64,000 nt of DNA, from the NCBI RefSeq assembly GCF_016654015.1, contig NZ_JAEPWM010000006.1, positions 124,001 through 188,000 on the forward strand, written 5' to 3'. Of the stretch, positions 26,827-36,559 are shown in pieces (position 1 is the stretch's first letter; each line of letters starts with the position of its first letter). A program made the position numbers and the translations under genes. Below the pieces are notes generated by a model. The model saw only the letters and a program-made list of their open reading frames with translations, ran no database searches and was not told where the DNA came from. This DNA is from Ramlibacter ginsenosidimutans. GTDB lineage: Bacteria > Pseudomonadota > Gammaproteobacteria > Burkholderiales > Burkholderiaceae_C.

Positions 26827-28146
26827 ATGGCGCTGACCCGCAAGGACATTCTCGCGCTGGTGCAGGAGGACCGCGTGCATCGCGACCTGTACCTGAGCGA
26901 GGAGCTGTTCGCGCTGGAGCAACGCCATTTCTTCGCCAACACCTGGAACTTCGTCGGGCATGCGAGCCAGGTGCCCGAGGCGGGGGACTTCATCACGGTG
27001 GAGATCGCCGGCCAGCCGCTGCTGATGGTGCGGCAGGCCGACGGCAGCATCCGCGTGCTGAACAACCGCTGCGCCCACAAGGGCATGCCGCTCGCCACCG
27101 ATGCGTCGGGCAGCGTCAAGCGCTTCTTCCGCTGCCCTTACCACGCGTGGACGTATCACCTCGACGGCACGCCGCTCTCCCTTCCCCTGAAGGAGGGCTA
27201 TGCCAACGGCCGCATGCACGCCTGCGAATCGGGCAGCGGCATGGGCGCGCTGCGGCACGTCGCCGTGTACCGCGACTTCGTGTTCGCGAAGCTGAATGAC
27301 GGCGGCCCCGACTTCCACGCCTATTTCGGCGACGTGCTCGCGGCCATCGACAACCTCGCCGACCGCTCGCCAACGGGCAAGCTGAAGGTCGAAGGCGGGA
27401 TCCTGCGCAACATCGTCCACTGCAACTGGAAGATGTACCTGGAGAACATCAACGACACGGTGCATCCGCAGTCGGCGCACGAGTCAGCGACCGCCGCTGC
27501 CCACCGCCTGTGGCAAGGCCAGCCCGCCGATGCGCCCAAGCCGATGGCGATGGAGCAGATCCTGCCCTTCGGCGCCGGCTACGACTTCTTCGACAAGATG
27601 GGTGGCCGCGTCTACCCGAACGGCCACAGCATGCTGGGCACGCAATTCAGCATCCACTCCGGTTATGCGCACGTGCCCGAGTACGAGCAGGCGTTGCAGG
27701 CCGCGCACGGCGCCGAGCGCACGGCGGAGATCCTGCAGCGCTCGCCGCAGAACTCGGTGTGCTTCCCGAGCCTGGCGGTCAAGAGTTCGCCGCAGGCGAT
27801 CCGCGTGATCCGCCCGCTGGCCGCCGACCGCACGCTGGTGGAGGCCTGGAGCCTGCGCGCCGAGGGCGCGCCGGACCTGCTGTTCGAACGTTCGCTGATG
27901 TACAACCGGCTCGTGTTCTCGCCCATGTCCATCGTCGCCCACGACGACGTGCACCTGTTCGAGAGCATCCAGCACGGCCTGAAGGCCGGCCGCAACGAAT
28001 GGGTGAGCCTGCACCGCGACTACGAGGCGACCGAGCGCGAGCGCGGCACCCAGGACGTCAACGGCACCAACGAACTGCTGATGCGCAACCAGTTCCGCGC
28101 CTGGGCGCAGTTCATGGTGGCGGACATGGAGGAGGGCGCGCCATGA
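26827..28146 (+). CDS. Rieske oxygenase large (alpha) subunit, second copy
   Basis: This 439-residue oxygenase subunit has Rieske ligands C82-x-H84 and C103-x2-H106 and the catalytic iron motif LENINDTVHPQSAHES. It is clearly a paralogue of the protein at 16949: N-terminal segments such as RVHRDLY and HFFANTWN and the overall length match. ATG 26827 is preferred because GGAG lies 7 bases upstream; ATG 26821 is also in frame but almost touches that site. It is coupled by a four-base overlap to its beta subunit. Its substrate may be a related compound or a later intermediate. Confidence 0.9.
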   Translation: MALTRKDILALVQEDRVHRDLYLSEELFALEQRHFFANTWNFVGHASQVPEAGDFITVEIAGQPLLMVRQADGSIRVLNNRCAHKGMPLATDASGSVKRFFRCPYHAWTYHLDGTPLSLPLKEGYANGRMHACESGSGMGALRHVAVYRDFVFAKLNDGGPDFHAYFGDVLAAIDNLADRSPTGKLKVEGGILRNIVHCNWKMYLENINDTVHPQSAHESATAAAHRLWQGQPADAPKPMAMEQILPFGAGYDFFDKMGGRVYPNGHSMLGTQFSIHSGYAHVPEYEQALQAAHGAERTAEILQRSPQNSVCFPSLAVKSSPQAIRVIRPLAADRTLVEAWSLRAEGAPDLLFERSLMYNRLVFSPMSIVAHDDVHLFESIQHGLKAGRNEWVSLHRDYEATERERGTQDVNGTNELLMRNQFRAWAQFMVADMEEGAP

Positions 28147-28604
28147 CTCCGCAGGAATTCGTGCTGCACGAGGCGCGCCTCGTCGACGAGCAGCGCTTCG
28201 ACGAGTGGCTGGAGCTCTTTGCCGAGGACGGCCGCTACTGGGTGCCGCTGGCCGGCGCCGCGCAGCAGGAGGGCGCCGCGTACAACTCGCTCGCCGACGA
28301 GGACCGCCTGCTGCTGTCGTTGCGCGTGCAGCGCCTGAAGAATCCGCGTGCGCATTCGCAGCACCCGAAGAGCCGCTGCCAGCACGTGCTGCAGCCGCCC
28401 CAGGTGCTGCACTCCGACGATGCGGGCTGCGAATTGCGCACGCCCTTCCTCTACATCGAATCCCGCGGCGCGCACAGCGTGCAGCTCGCGGGTTCGGCCA
28501 CGCACCGCCTCGTGCGGGCGGGCGACGCATGGCGCATCCGCATGAAGCGGGTCGACCTGCTGGACGCGGGCGAGCCCTTGCCCGCGATCCAGCTCTTTCC
28601 CTGA
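28143..28604 (+). CDS. Rieske oxygenase small (beta) subunit, second copy
   Basis: The 153-residue protein matches the ring-hydroxylating dioxygenase beta family: VLHEARLVDEQRFDEWLELF, FAEDGRYWVPL and the terminal MKRVDLLDAGEPLPAIQLF. It is shorter at the N-terminus than the first copy. It overlaps the alpha gene (ATGA) and would form a hetero-oligomer with it. Confidence 0.9.
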   Translation: MTPQEFVLHEARLVDEQRFDEWLELFAEDGRYWVPLAGAAQQEGAAYNSLADEDRLLLSLRVQRLKNPRAHSQHPKSRCQHVLQPPQVLHSDDAGCELRTPFLYIESRGAHSVQLAGSATHRLVRAGDAWRIRMKRVDLLDAGEPLPAIQLFP

Positions 28605-28634
28605 GCAGCCGATCCACTCCAGGAGACCTCCAAG

Positions 28635-29795
28635 ATGAACGCTCTCTCCCGCCGCGTACTGCTGGCCGCCTCGCTCGCGCTGGGCCTCGCAGGCGCCGCC
28701 ACGGCCGCCGACCTGAAGGTCGGCCTCAGCGTGTCGCTGTCCGGCCCCAACTCCTCGCTGGGCGTGCCTTATGCCAACGGAATGAAGGCGGCCGTCGCCT
28801 ACAAGCCGGAGATCGCCGGCCACAAGGTGCAGCTGATCGTGCTGGACGACAACTCCGACCCGACCACCGCCGGCCGCAACGCGCGCAAGCTGATCGAGGA
28901 AGACAAGGTAGACGTGATCATGGGCACCTCCGGCGTGCCGGCGGCGATCGCCATGGCGCAGGTGGCGGCCGACACGGGCACGCCCTTCATCGGCCTGACG
29001 CCGATCGCGCTGAAGGGCAAGGAGCTGGACTGGACCGTCACCGTGGCCCAGCCCACGCAGCTGATGGTCGACGCCGTCGTGGAGCGCATGAAGAAGGCCA
29101 ACGTGAAGACGGTGGCCTACATCGGTTTCTCCGACGCCTGGGGCGACCTGGTCTACAACGCGCTGATGGAGGCGACCGCGAAGGCCGGCATCAAGGTCGT
29201 GACCAATGAGCGTTACGCACGGGCCGACCAGTCGGTGACCGGGCAGGTGCTCAAGATCATCGCAACGCATCCGGATGCGGTGATGACCGGAGGCGCCGGC
29301 ACGCCGGGCGCGCTGCCCTACATCGCGCTGTCCGAGCGCGGCTACAAGGGTCCGGTCTACGGCCAGCACGGGCTGATCAACGAGGCCTTCGTGCGCGTCG
29401 GCGGCACCGCCGCGAACGGCACGGAGGTGCCGACCGGCCCGATCATCGTGGCGGAGCAGCTGCCGGACAGCTATCCCACCAAGAAGGTCAGCATGGAGTT
29501 CCGCAACGTCTTCCAGAAGGTGAACGGCGCGCCGACCACCGACGCGTTCTCCGCGTACTCCTTCGACGGCTACCTGGTGTTCGCCGATGCGGCCGCGCGC
29601 GCACTCGCCGGCGGCAAGGCGGAACCCGGCACGCCGGCGTTCCGGACGGCGCTGCGCGACGCGATCATGTCGACCAAGGAAGTGGTGGGCGTGCATGGCG
29701 TCTACAACTTCAAGAAGGGCGACCTGTATGGCGTGGACCAACGGGCTCGCGTGATCGTGAAGCTCGAGAACGGGCACTGGAAACTGGTGAATTGA
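28635..29795 (+). CDS. ABC transporter substrate-binding protein, paralogue 3 of 3
   Basis: This 386-residue periplasmic binding protein has a signal peptide ending ATAA^DLKVGL and an AGGAGA ribosome-binding site 8 bases before the ATG. It is the closest binding-protein gene to the permease genes. Three paralogues for one importer suggest several related ligands, or different affinity ranges. Its 3' end enters the second copy of the 92-bp repeat. Confidence 0.92.
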   Translation: MNALSRRVLLAASLALGLAGAATAADLKVGLSVSLSGPNSSLGVPYANGMKAAVAYKPEIAGHKVQLIVLDDNSDPTTAGRNARKLIEEDKVDVIMGTSGVPAAIAMAQVAADTGTPFIGLTPIALKGKELDWTVTVAQPTQLMVDAVVERMKKANVKTVAYIGFSDAWGDLVYNALMEATAKAGIKVVTNERYARADQSVTGQVLKIIATHPDAVMTGGAGTPGALPYIALSERGYKGPVYGQHGLINEAFVRVGGTAANGTEVPTGPIIVAEQLPDSYPTKKVSMEFRNVFQKVNGAPTTDAFSAYSFDGYLVFADAAARALAGGKAEPGTPAFRTALRDAIMSTKEVVGVHGVYNFKKGDLYGVDQRARVIVKLENGHWKLVN

Positions 29796-29882
29796 CCCAC
29801 CCCCGAAGCGCCTTCGGCGCCTCCCCCTCAAGGGGGCGCCACCAGCGGCCCGGCAAAGCCGGCTCCGCGGTGGCACTGAGCT
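29791..29882 (+). repeat. 92-bp hairpin-rich repeat, copy 2
   Basis: It differs from 25514-25605 at three positions. It lies between binding-protein paralogue 3 and the permease gene, so it may attenuate transcription and lower permease expression relative to the binding protein, a common need in ABC importers. The sequence identity is seen; the role is inferred. Confidence 0.8.
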
Positions 29883-29936
29883 CGCCCAAGTGCGACCGGG
29901 CGCTCTGGCCTGCACTGACCTCTGGGATCTTCTGAT

Positions 29937-30992
29937 ATGACCTGGGACGTAGCTCTCATCCTCGGCATCGACGGCCTGGCCAACGGGGCGGTGTACCTGT
30001 TGGCGGGGCTGGGCCTGGTGCTCATCTTCTCGGTGACGCGGGTGGTGTTCGTCCCGTTCGGCGACGTCGCGGCCTTCTCGGCGCTGAGCCTCGCGGCCTT
30101 CGAGCAGGGCCGCCGTCCCGCCACCATCTCGCTGGTCCTCACGCTCGCAGCGCTCGCGGTGATTGCCGAAGTCGTCTCGCTCGTGCGGCGCGGCGAGGCT
30201 GCGCGCATCCCGCGGGCCATCCTGGGCTGGGGCTTGCTGCCGGCCTTGCCCTGCGCGCTCGCGTGGGCCGTGGCCGGCCATGAGGTGCCGCACGCGCTGT
30301 TCATCGTCACGGCGATCCTGCTGGTGGTGCCGATCACGCCGCTGGTGGCGCGGCTCGCGCTGCAACCGATCGCGGACGCATCGGTCCTGGTGCTGCTGAT
30401 CGCCTCGCTGGCCTTGCACTTCCTGCTCTCGGGCCTCGGGCTGCTGTTCTTCGGGCCCGAAGGTTCGCGCACCGCGCCGCTCGCCGAGGGCGGGCTCACG
30501 CTGCCCGGCGGCTTCAACGTCAGCGGGCAGGTGCTGCTGATGCTGGCGGCGGCCGTCGTGCTGAGCGGCCTGTTCTTCCTGGCGTTCGAGCGCACCGCGA
30601 TCGGCAAGGCCTTGCGCGCCACGGCCGTGAACCGCGTCGGTGCGCGCCTGGTCGGCATCCGGCCGGCGCGCACGGCGCTGCTCGCGTACACCTTCTCGTC
30701 GCTGCTCGCCGGCCTGATCGGCGTGCTGGTCGCGCCCGTGACGACCATGTATTACGACTCGGGCTTCCTGATCGGCCTCAAGGCCTTCGTCGCGGCCATC
30801 ATCGGCGGCCTGGTGAGCTATCCGCTGACCGCGCTGGGTGCGATCGCCGTGGGCATCGTCGAGAGCTTCGGCTCCTTCTGGAGCGGCGCCCTCAAGGACG
30901 TGATCGTGTTCAGCCTGCTGATTCCCGTGCTGATGCTGCGCTCCGCGATGACCCGCCATCCGGAGGAAGAGGTGGAGGAGATCGACCAATGA
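29937..30992 (+). CDS. Branched-chain amino acid-type ABC transporter permease (LivH-like)
   Basis: This 351-residue inner-membrane permease of the LivH family is longer than the usual 290. It has a LivH-type start (ILGIDGLANGAVYLLAGLGLVLIFSVTRVVF), about nine hydrophobic segments and the conserved AAIIGGLVSYPLTALGAIAVGIVES segment near residue 290. The C-terminus is acidic ([11 protein letters not shown]). It overlaps the next gene by four bases. It forms the pore with the LivM half of the fused protein. Confidence 0.9.
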   Translation: MTWDVALILGIDGLANGAVYLLAGLGLVLIFSVTRVVFVPFGDVAAFSALSLAAFEQGRRPATISLVLTLAALAVIAEVVSLVRRGEAARIPRAILGWGLLPALPCALAWAVAGHEVPHALFIVTAILLVVPITPLVARLALQPIADASVLVLLIASLALHFLLSGLGLLFFGPEGSRTAPLAEGGLTLPGGFNVSGQVLLMLAAAVVLSGLFFLAFERTAIGKALRATAVNRVGARLVGIRPARTALLAYTFSSLLAGLIGVLVAPVTTMYYDSGFLIGLKAFVAAIIGGLVSYPLTALGAIAVGIVESFGSFWSGALKDVIVFSLLIPVLMLRSAMTRHPEEEVEEIDQ

Positions 30993-32818
30993 AAGGTCCC
31001 CGCGCCCTCCTGCTCGCCGCGGTCGTCGCCGTCGTGGCGCTCGCACCCGCGGTACTGGGCAATTTCGGTGTGAGCCTGCTGAACGACATCGGCATCGCCG
31101 CGCTCGTCGTCCTGGGGTTGGTGCTGCTGACCGGCGTCGGCGGCGCCACCTCCTTCGGGCAGGCCGCCTTCGTCGGCATCGCCGCGTATGCCACGGCGTG
31201 GCTCACGACCACGCAACACTATTCGCCCTGGGTGGGCCTGCTGTTCGCGCTGCTGCTCACGGTCGTCGCGGCGCTCGCGATCGGCCTGCTCACGCTGCGC
31301 CTGGGCGGCCACTTCCTGCCGCTGTCCACCATCGCGTGGGGCCTGTCCATCGCCATGCTGTTCGGCAACGTGGAAGCGCTGGGAAGCCACACCGGGATCT
31401 CCAAGATCCCGCCGGTGAGCATCGCGGGGATCTCGCTGGAGGATCCGCGCGCGATGTACTACCTGATCTGGGTCGTGGTGGGCCTCGGGGTCGTGTTCGC
31501 CTACAACGTCCTCGAGTCGCGGCCGGGCCGCGCCATCCGCAGCCTGCGCGGTGGCGGCATCCTGCTGGCGAGCGTCGGTGCCGATGCCTTCCGCGTGCGG
31601 CTCACGCTGTTCATCGTGGCGGCGTTCCTGGCGGGCGTGGCCGGCTGGCTGTACGCGCACACCAACCGCTTCGTGAGCCCGTCGCCCTTCGACGTGCGCG
31701 CGAGCATCGAGTACCTGCTGATGGCGGTCGCGGGCGGGCTCGGGCAGTTGAGCGGCGCGGTCGTCGGTGCGGCCGTGGTGCTGGTGATGAAGAACTCGCT
31801 GCAGGACGTGCTGCCGCTGGTGACGCAACGCGGTGGCGAGCTGGAAGCGGTCGGTTTCGCGCTGCTGTTCATCCTGCTGCTGCACTACGCGCGCGGCGGG
31901 CTCATGGGTTTCGTCACGCGCTGGACGCGTGGCCGCTTCGCGCCGGCCAAGGCGAGTGCGCCGCCGGCGGGCGCGCCGCTGCCGCGCCGGCCCTTGCCCG
32001 CACGCGGCACCCGCCTGCTGGCCGTGCGCAATGCGGTGAAGCGCTTCGGCGGCCTGGTCGCGGTGAACGACGTGAGCTTCGAGGTCGCGGCCGGCGAGAT
32101 CGTCGGCCTGATCGGGCCGAACGGGGCGGGCAAGTCCACGATGTTCAACCTGCTCACGGGCACCGCGCCCATGACCAGCGGCAGCGTGGAGTTCCTCGGC
32201 GAGAACGTGTCGGGCCTGCAGCAGCGCGTGATCGCCAACCGCGGCATGGCGCGCACATTCCAGCACGTGAAGCTGCGCCCGCACATGACCCTGCTGGACA
32301 ACGTCGCGCTGGGCGCCCATGGCCGCACGCACGCCGGCCTGCTGGCCGCCGGGCTGCGCCTGGACCGGCGCGAGGAAGCGCAGATCCTCGCCGAAGCCTG
32401 GCACCAGCTGGAACGCATCGGCCTGGCCGATCGCGCCAACGAGCTGGCCGGCAGCCTGCCCCTGGGCACGCAGCGCATCCTGGAGATCGCCCGCGCGCTC
32501 GCCGCCGACCCGGTGCTGCTGGTGCTGGACGAACCAGCCGCGGGCCTGCGCCGCAAGGAGAAGCAGGAGCTCGGCGAGCTGCTGCGCAAGCTGCGCGCCG
32601 AAGGCGTGACCATCCTGATCGTCGAACACGACATGGACTTCGTGATGAAACTGGTGGACCGGCTGGTGGTGATGAACTTCGGCTCCAAGCTCACCGAAGG
32701 TGCGCCCGCCGCCGTGCGTGCGAACCCCGATGTGCAGGCGGCCTACCTGGGTGGCGCGGTGGCTGCGCCCGTGCCGCCCTCCGGGGAGCCGCGCAAGGTG
32801 GCGGGAGCCGCAGCATGA
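30989..32818 (+). CDS. Fused ABC permease-ATPase (LivM-LivG)
   Basis: One 609-residue reading frame holds both parts. Residues 1 to about 320 form a LivM permease ([39 protein letters not shown]). A proline/alanine-rich linker follows. From about residue 342 there is a LivG ATPase with Walker [10 protein letters not shown] near 376, a LivG-style signature ([15 protein letters not shown]) and Walker [11 protein letters not shown] near 510. The fusion fixes 1:1 stoichiometry of permease and ATPase. Such fusions are known in this family in proteobacteria. It ends at an ATGA junction with the first 63-nt mini-cistron. Confidence 0.92.
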   Translation: MKGPRALLLAAVVAVVALAPAVLGNFGVSLLNDIGIAALVVLGLVLLTGVGGATSFGQAAFVGIAAYATAWLTTTQHYSPWVGLLFALLLTVVAALAIGLLTLRLGGHFLPLSTIAWGLSIAMLFGNVEALGSHTGISKIPPVSIAGISLEDPRAMYYLIWVVVGLGVVFAYNVLESRPGRAIRSLRGGGILLASVGADAFRVRLTLFIVAAFLAGVAGWLYAHTNRFVSPSPFDVRASIEYLLMAVAGGLGQLSGAVVGAAVVLVMKNSLQDVLPLVTQRGGELEAVGFALLFILLLHYARGGLMGFVTRWTRGRFAPAKASAPPAGAPLPRRPLPARGTRLLAVRNAVKRFGGLVAVNDVSFEVAAGEIVGLIGPNGAGKSTMFNLLTGTAPMTSGSVEFLGENVSGLQQRVIANRGMARTFQHVKLRPHMTLLDNVALGAHGRTHAGLLAAGLRLDRREEAQILAEAWHQLERIGLADRANELAGSLPLGTQRILEIARALAADPVLLVLDEPAAGLRRKEKQELGELLRKLRAEGVTILIVEHDMDFVMKLVDRLVVMNFGSKLTEGAPAAVRANPDVQAAYLGGAVAAPVPPSGEPRKVAGAAA

Positions 32819-32877
32819 GCCGCCGCGCCGCCCCGAACCCGATGGCGCTGCGCGTTGCGCGGAGGAGCGTGTCGTGA
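32815..32877 (+). repeat. 63-nt coupling mini-cistron, copy 1
   Basis: A 20-codon reading frame ([20 protein letters not shown]) starts at the ATGA overlapping the livM-livG stop and ends in the TGA inside GTGA, which starts livF. It contains CGGAGG placed 8 bases before that GTG. Copies of the same length and layout lie at 35193-35255 and, on the minus strand, 46638-46700. Its likely job is translational coupling; a functional peptide cannot be excluded. Confidence 0.65.
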
Positions 32878-33605
32878 GCACCCCCATGCTGGAAGTGCAG
32901 GACCTGCACGTTTCCTACGGCCAGGTCGATGCGGTGCGCGGCGTCACCCTGACGCTCGAGCCGGGACAGATCGTGTCGGTCATCGGCCCCAACGGCGCGG
33001 GCAAGACGACGCTGCTGGCCGCGGCCATGGGCCTGCTGCCGTCCAAGGGCGGCCTGCGCTTCGAAGGCCAGGACCTGCACGGACTCGACGTGGAAGCGCG
33101 CGTCGAACGCGGCCTGTGCCTGGTGCCGGAGAAGCGCGAGCTGTTCGGTGAACTCACGGTGCAGGACAACCTGATGCTGGGCGGCTTTCCCCGCAAGCTG
33201 CGGGGCGCCGCACTGAAGCGCCAGATGGATTTCGTGTGCGACCGCTTCCCGCGCCTGGGTGAGCGGCGTTCGCAACGCGCCGACACGCTCTCCGGCGGCG
33301 AGCGCCAGATGCTGGCGCTGGGCCGCGCCCTGATGTCCTCGCCGCGCCTGCTGATGCTCGACGAGCCCAGCCTCGGACTCGCGCCGCTGATCGTGCAGGA
33401 GATCCTGGCCTTCGTGCGCGGCTTGCGGGACGAAGGCGTCTCGATCCTGCTGGTGGAGCAGAACGCGCGCGCCGCCCTGGACAGCTCCGACCACGGCTAC
33501 GTGCTGGAGACCGGCGAGATCGCGCTGAGCGGCGCCTCGGCGGAGCTCGCGGTGGACCCGCGCGTGCAGGCGACCTACCTGGGCGGTGCCACCGATGAAG
33601 ACTGA
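32874..33605 (+). CDS. livF: Branched-chain amino acid-type ABC transporter ATP-binding protein LivF
   Basis: Start is the GTG at 32874 ([16 protein letters not shown]), preceded by GGAGG in the mini-cistron. The 243-residue ATPase has Walker [10 protein letters not shown], signature [15 protein letters not shown] and Walker [14 protein letters not shown]. With the LivG half of the fused protein it powers the importer of the catabolic locus. Its stop overlaps the next ligase gene by 11 bases. Confidence 0.92.
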   Translation: MSTPMLEVQDLHVSYGQVDAVRGVTLTLEPGQIVSVIGPNGAGKTTLLAAAMGLLPSKGGLRFEGQDLHGLDVEARVERGLCLVPEKRELFGELTVQDNLMLGGFPRKLRGAALKRQMDFVCDRFPRLGERRSQRADTLSGGERQMLALGRALMSSPRLLMLDEPSLGLAPLIVQEILAFVRGLRDEGVSILLVEQNARAALDSSDHGYVLETGEIALSGASAELAVDPRVQATYLGGATDED

Positions 33606-35196
33606 GTGGCTGCTGGCGCCGGCGCAGCGCACCTTGCCCGCGCTGCTGCAGCGGCAGGCCCGCCTGTTCGGTGCGCGGCCCTTCCTCGCCGTGCCTGGCG
33701 CCGAGTGGACGCACAGCGACGCCGCAGACGTTGCGGCGCGGCGCGCCGGCGCGCTCAGTGCCGCCGGCGTTACGCAGGGCGACCGGGTGGCCGTCATGTG
33801 CTCCAACCGCGCCGAGTTCCTGGAAACGGTGCTCGCTTGCGGCTGGATGGGCGCGGCCTCGGTGCCCGTGAACAGCGCTTGCATGGGACCGCAGATCCAG
33901 TACCTGCTGGCCGACAGCGGTGCGCGCCTGCTGGTGATCGAGGCCGCGTTCCTCGAACGCCTGCAGACGGCCGACCTCGCTGCGAGCGCGCTGGAGTCGA
34001 TCTGGGTGGTCGGCGGCGATGCGTCCGCGTGGCCTGCGACCATCGGGCCCGCGCGCGTCCACGCATGGCCTGCGGCCGGCGCCGCGCTGCCGCCCGCGGC
34101 CGTGCAGCCTTCCGATACCTTCGCGATCCTCTACACCTCGGGCACGACGGGTCCGTCCAAGGGCGTGCTGTGTCCGCATGCGCAGTACTACTGGTGGGGC
34201 GTGAACTCGGCCGACGTGCTGGGTGTCCGTGAAGACGACGTGCTGTGCACGACGCTGCCGCTGTTCCACATCAACGCCCTGAATACGTTCGCGCAGGCGG
34301 CCATTGCCGGTTGCCGCGTGCACTTCCTGGAGCGCTTCTCCGCATCGGGCTTCTGGCCCGCGATGGGCCGCACTGGTGCGACGGTGGTGTACCTGCTGGG
34401 TGCGATGGTGCCGATCCTGCTCGCGCAGCCCGCCGGTCCCGGCGAGCGCGACCACCATGTCCGCATCGGACTGGGCCCCGGCGTGCCCGAAGCGGCGGGG
34501 GCGGCGTTCCGCGAACGCACGGGCGTGCTGCTGCTGGAAGGCTACGGCTCGACCGAGACCAACTTCGTGATCGCCACCGCGCCGGACTCGCCGCGCCGCG
34601 GCGTCATGGGTTGGCTGCGGCCCGGCTTCGAGGCCCGGGTGGTGGACGATGCGGACAACCCGCTGCCGGCCGGCGAGGCCGGCGAACTGGTGCTGCGCGC
34701 GAGCGAAGCCTTCGCTTTCGCCAGCGGCTACTTCGGCCAGCCCGAAAAGACGGTGGAGGCCTGGCGCAATCTCTGGTTCCACACCGGGGATCGCGTCGTG
34801 CGCGATGCCGATGGCGCGTTCCGCTTCGTCGATCGCATCAAGGACGCGATCCGCCGGCGCGGCGAGAACATTTCCTCGTGGGAAGTGGAGCAGGTGCTGA
34901 TGGCGCACCCGGCGGTCGCGTCGGTGGCCGTCGTCCCGGTCCGCTCGGAACTGGCCGAGGACGAGGTGTTGGCGGCCGTGGTGCTGCGGGAGGGCGAGCG
35001 CGTCACGCCCGCGGAGCTCGCCACCTTCTGCACGGCGCGCCTGCCTCGCTTCGCCGTGCCGCGCTTCATAGCCCTGCTGCCCGAACTGCCCCGCACCGAG
35101 AACGGCAAGGTGCAGAAATACAAGCTGCGCGAACGCGGCGTCCCGGCCGGCTGCTGGGACCGCAGCGCCGGCGGAACGGAGAGGAGAGCGCCATGA
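33595..35196 (+). CDS. Acyl-CoA ligase (AMP-binding family)
   Basis: This 533-residue ligase shows [12 protein letters not shown] near residue 178, [31 protein letters not shown] and a C-terminal [10 protein letters not shown] with the catalytic lysine. An in-frame GTG at 33586 is possible but the ATG at 33595 is kept. It is the second CoA ligase of the locus, coupled to livF by overlap and to the SDR by a mini-cistron. It may activate the imported acid at the membrane exit of the transporter; substrate not assigned. Confidence 0.87.
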   Translation: MKTEWLLAPAQRTLPALLQRQARLFGARPFLAVPGAEWTHSDAADVAARRAGALSAAGVTQGDRVAVMCSNRAEFLETVLACGWMGAASVPVNSACMGPQIQYLLADSGARLLVIEAAFLERLQTADLAASALESIWVVGGDASAWPATIGPARVHAWPAAGAALPPAAVQPSDTFAILYTSGTTGPSKGVLCPHAQYYWWGVNSADVLGVREDDVLCTTLPLFHINALNTFAQAAIAGCRVHFLERFSASGFWPAMGRTGATVVYLLGAMVPILLAQPAGPGERDHHVRIGLGPGVPEAAGAAFRERTGVLLLEGYGSTETNFVIATAPDSPRRGVMGWLRPGFEARVVDDADNPLPAGEAGELVLRASEAFAFASGYFGQPEKTVEAWRNLWFHTGDRVVRDADGAFRFVDRIKDAIRRRGENISSWEVEQVLMAHPAVASVAVVPVRSELAEDEVLAAVVLREGERVTPAELATFCTARLPRFAVPRFIALLPELPRTENGKVQKYKLRERGVPAGCWDRSAGGTERRAP

Positions 35197-35255
35197 GCCG
35201 ACGGGCCGCCCCAAGGCGAATCCCGCAGTCCGCAGGACGGAGGGTCGTCAAGTGA
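35193..35255 (+). repeat. 63-nt coupling mini-cistron, copy 2
   Basis: The reading frame [20 protein letters not shown] begins at the ATGA overlapping the ligase stop. It ends at the TGA within GTGA, where the SDR gene starts. CGGAGG sits 8 bases before that GTG. It is very similar to the minus-strand copy at 46638-46700 and shares length, ends and layout with the copy at 32815. Confidence 0.65.
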
Positions 35256-36022
35256 CCCAGGACCTGCAGGGCCGCCATGCCCTCGTGACCGGCGCCGCCC
35301 GCGGCATCGGCGCGGCGATCGCCCGCATGCTGGTGCAGCAGGGCGCGCGCGTCACCCTGCTGGGGCGGCGGCGCGAGACGCTGGCGGCGCTGGCCGCGGA
35401 ACTGCCGGGCGAGCACGGCTTCGTGGTCGCCGATGTCGCCGTGGAGGCGCAGGTGCAAGAGGCCTTCGCGCAAGCGCGTGCGGCACGCGGGCCGGTCACC
35501 ATCCTGGTGAACAACGCGGGGCAGGCGCACAGCGCGCCCTTCGTGAAGACTTCGCTGGCGCTGTGGCAGCAGATGCTGGACGTTAACCTCACCGGCACCT
35601 TCGTGTGCACGCAGGCGGCGCTGCCCGACATGCTGGGCGCCGGCGGCGGTCGCATCGTGAACATCGCCAGCACGGCGGCGCAAAAGGGCTATGCCTACGT
35701 CAGCGCCTATGTCGCGGCCAAGCATGGCGTGCTGGGACTCACGCGTTCGCTGGCGCTGGAACTGGCGCGCAAGGGCATCACGGTCAATGCCGTGTGCCCC
35801 GGCTACACCGAGACGGACATCCTGCGCGAGAGCATCGCCAACGTGGTCGCGAAAACCGGCCGCACCGAGGCGCAGGCCCGCGCGGAGTTCGCCGCCGGCA
35901 ATCCGCAGCAGCGCATCGTGCAGCCGGAGGAAGTGGCGGACGCGGTGCGCTGGTTGTGCGGCGAGGGCGCATCGTCGATCACCGGGCAGGCGATCTCGGT
36001 GTCGGGCGGAGAGGTGATGTGA
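35252..36022 (+). CDS. Short-chain dehydrogenase/reductase (SDR)
   Basis: From GTG 35252 the protein has 256 residues and a complete classical SDR active site: TGAARGIG near residue 13, [13 protein letters not shown] with the Ser, and YVAAKHG with Tyr and Lys, then VCPGYTETD. It resembles 3-hydroxyacyl dehydrogenases used in aromatic acid degradation. Its start depends on the ribosome-binding site in the mini-cistron just upstream. Confidence 0.88.
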   Translation: MTQDLQGRHALVTGAARGIGAAIARMLVQQGARVTLLGRRRETLAALAAELPGEHGFVVADVAVEAQVQEAFAQARAARGPVTILVNNAGQAHSAPFVKTSLALWQQMLDVNLTGTFVCTQAALPDMLGAGGGRIVNIASTAAQKGYAYVSAYVAAKHGVLGLTRSLALELARKGITVNAVCPGYTETDILRESIANVVAKTGRTEAQARAEFAAGNPQQRIVQPEEVADAVRWLCGEGASSITGQAISVSGGEVM

Positions 36023-36044
36023 GCGCCGCGCGGGAGGCCCTCCG

Positions 36045-36458
36045 GTGAGCGCGTTCCGCGTGCCGCGGCGCATCCGCTTTTCCGACTGCGATCCGGCGGG
36101 CATCGTCTTCTACCCGCAGTACTTCGTCATGTTCAACGGCGTGCTGGAGGACTGGGTCGACGGTCCGCTGGGCATCGGCTTCGCCGACCTGGTGAGCCGC
36201 CGCCGGATCGGGCTGCCCACCGTCAGGCTCGAGGCGGACTTCCGCGCCATCAGCCGCTTCGGCGACGACGTCGTCATGTCGCTCGAGGTCGAGCGCCTCG
36301 GGGGCCGCTCCCTCACGCTGGCGCTGCGCTGCGAATCCGGCGCCGGCGAACTGCGCATGGCGATGCGGCAGGTGGTGGTCACGACCTCGCTGGAGACGCA
36401 CCAGGCCGTCGACGTGCCGGCCGATCTGCGCGCCGCGGTCCAGAGCTTGGCCGGCTGA
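36045..36458 (+). CDS. Acyl-CoA thioesterase (4-hydroxybenzoyl-CoA thioesterase family)
   Basis: This 137-residue hot-dog-fold protein contains RIRFSDCDPAGIVFYPQYF, the 4HBT signature with the catalytic Asp near residue 17. The start is GTG 36045 with GGGAGG about 7 bases upstream. It is the last gene of the catabolic operon. It would hydrolyse an aryl-CoA to the free acid; anthraniloyl-CoA is a candidate if the IorAB step makes it. Confidence 0.88.
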   Translation: MSAFRVPRRIRFSDCDPAGIVFYPQYFVMFNGVLEDWVDGPLGIGFADLVSRRRIGLPTVRLEADFRAISRFGDDVVMSLEVERLGGRSLTLALRCESGAGELRMAMRQVVVTTSLETHQAVDVPADLRAAVQSLAG

Positions 36459-36559
36459 AGCGCCTGCCCGGTCCGCGCCGGGCCTGGCGCCCGATGCATT
36501 CCGTTCCAATTCCGAACACGGCCGGCTTATGATGCGGGCAGGTGAGGAGGAAAGGATTA

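Noticed and set aside
25514-29882. Tandem repeats as a possible CRISPR or attachment-site pair
   Set aside because: Only two long copies more than 4 kb apart, no spacers, no integrase or cas gene; hairpin structure fits terminator-like elements better.
28020-31046. A 1008-codon open frame on the minus strand
   Set aside because: It lies antisense to the Rieske beta, binding protein and LivH-like genes, which have clear family motifs. Its residues are Arg/Ala/Asp/His-rich, as expected of a high-GC shadow frame.
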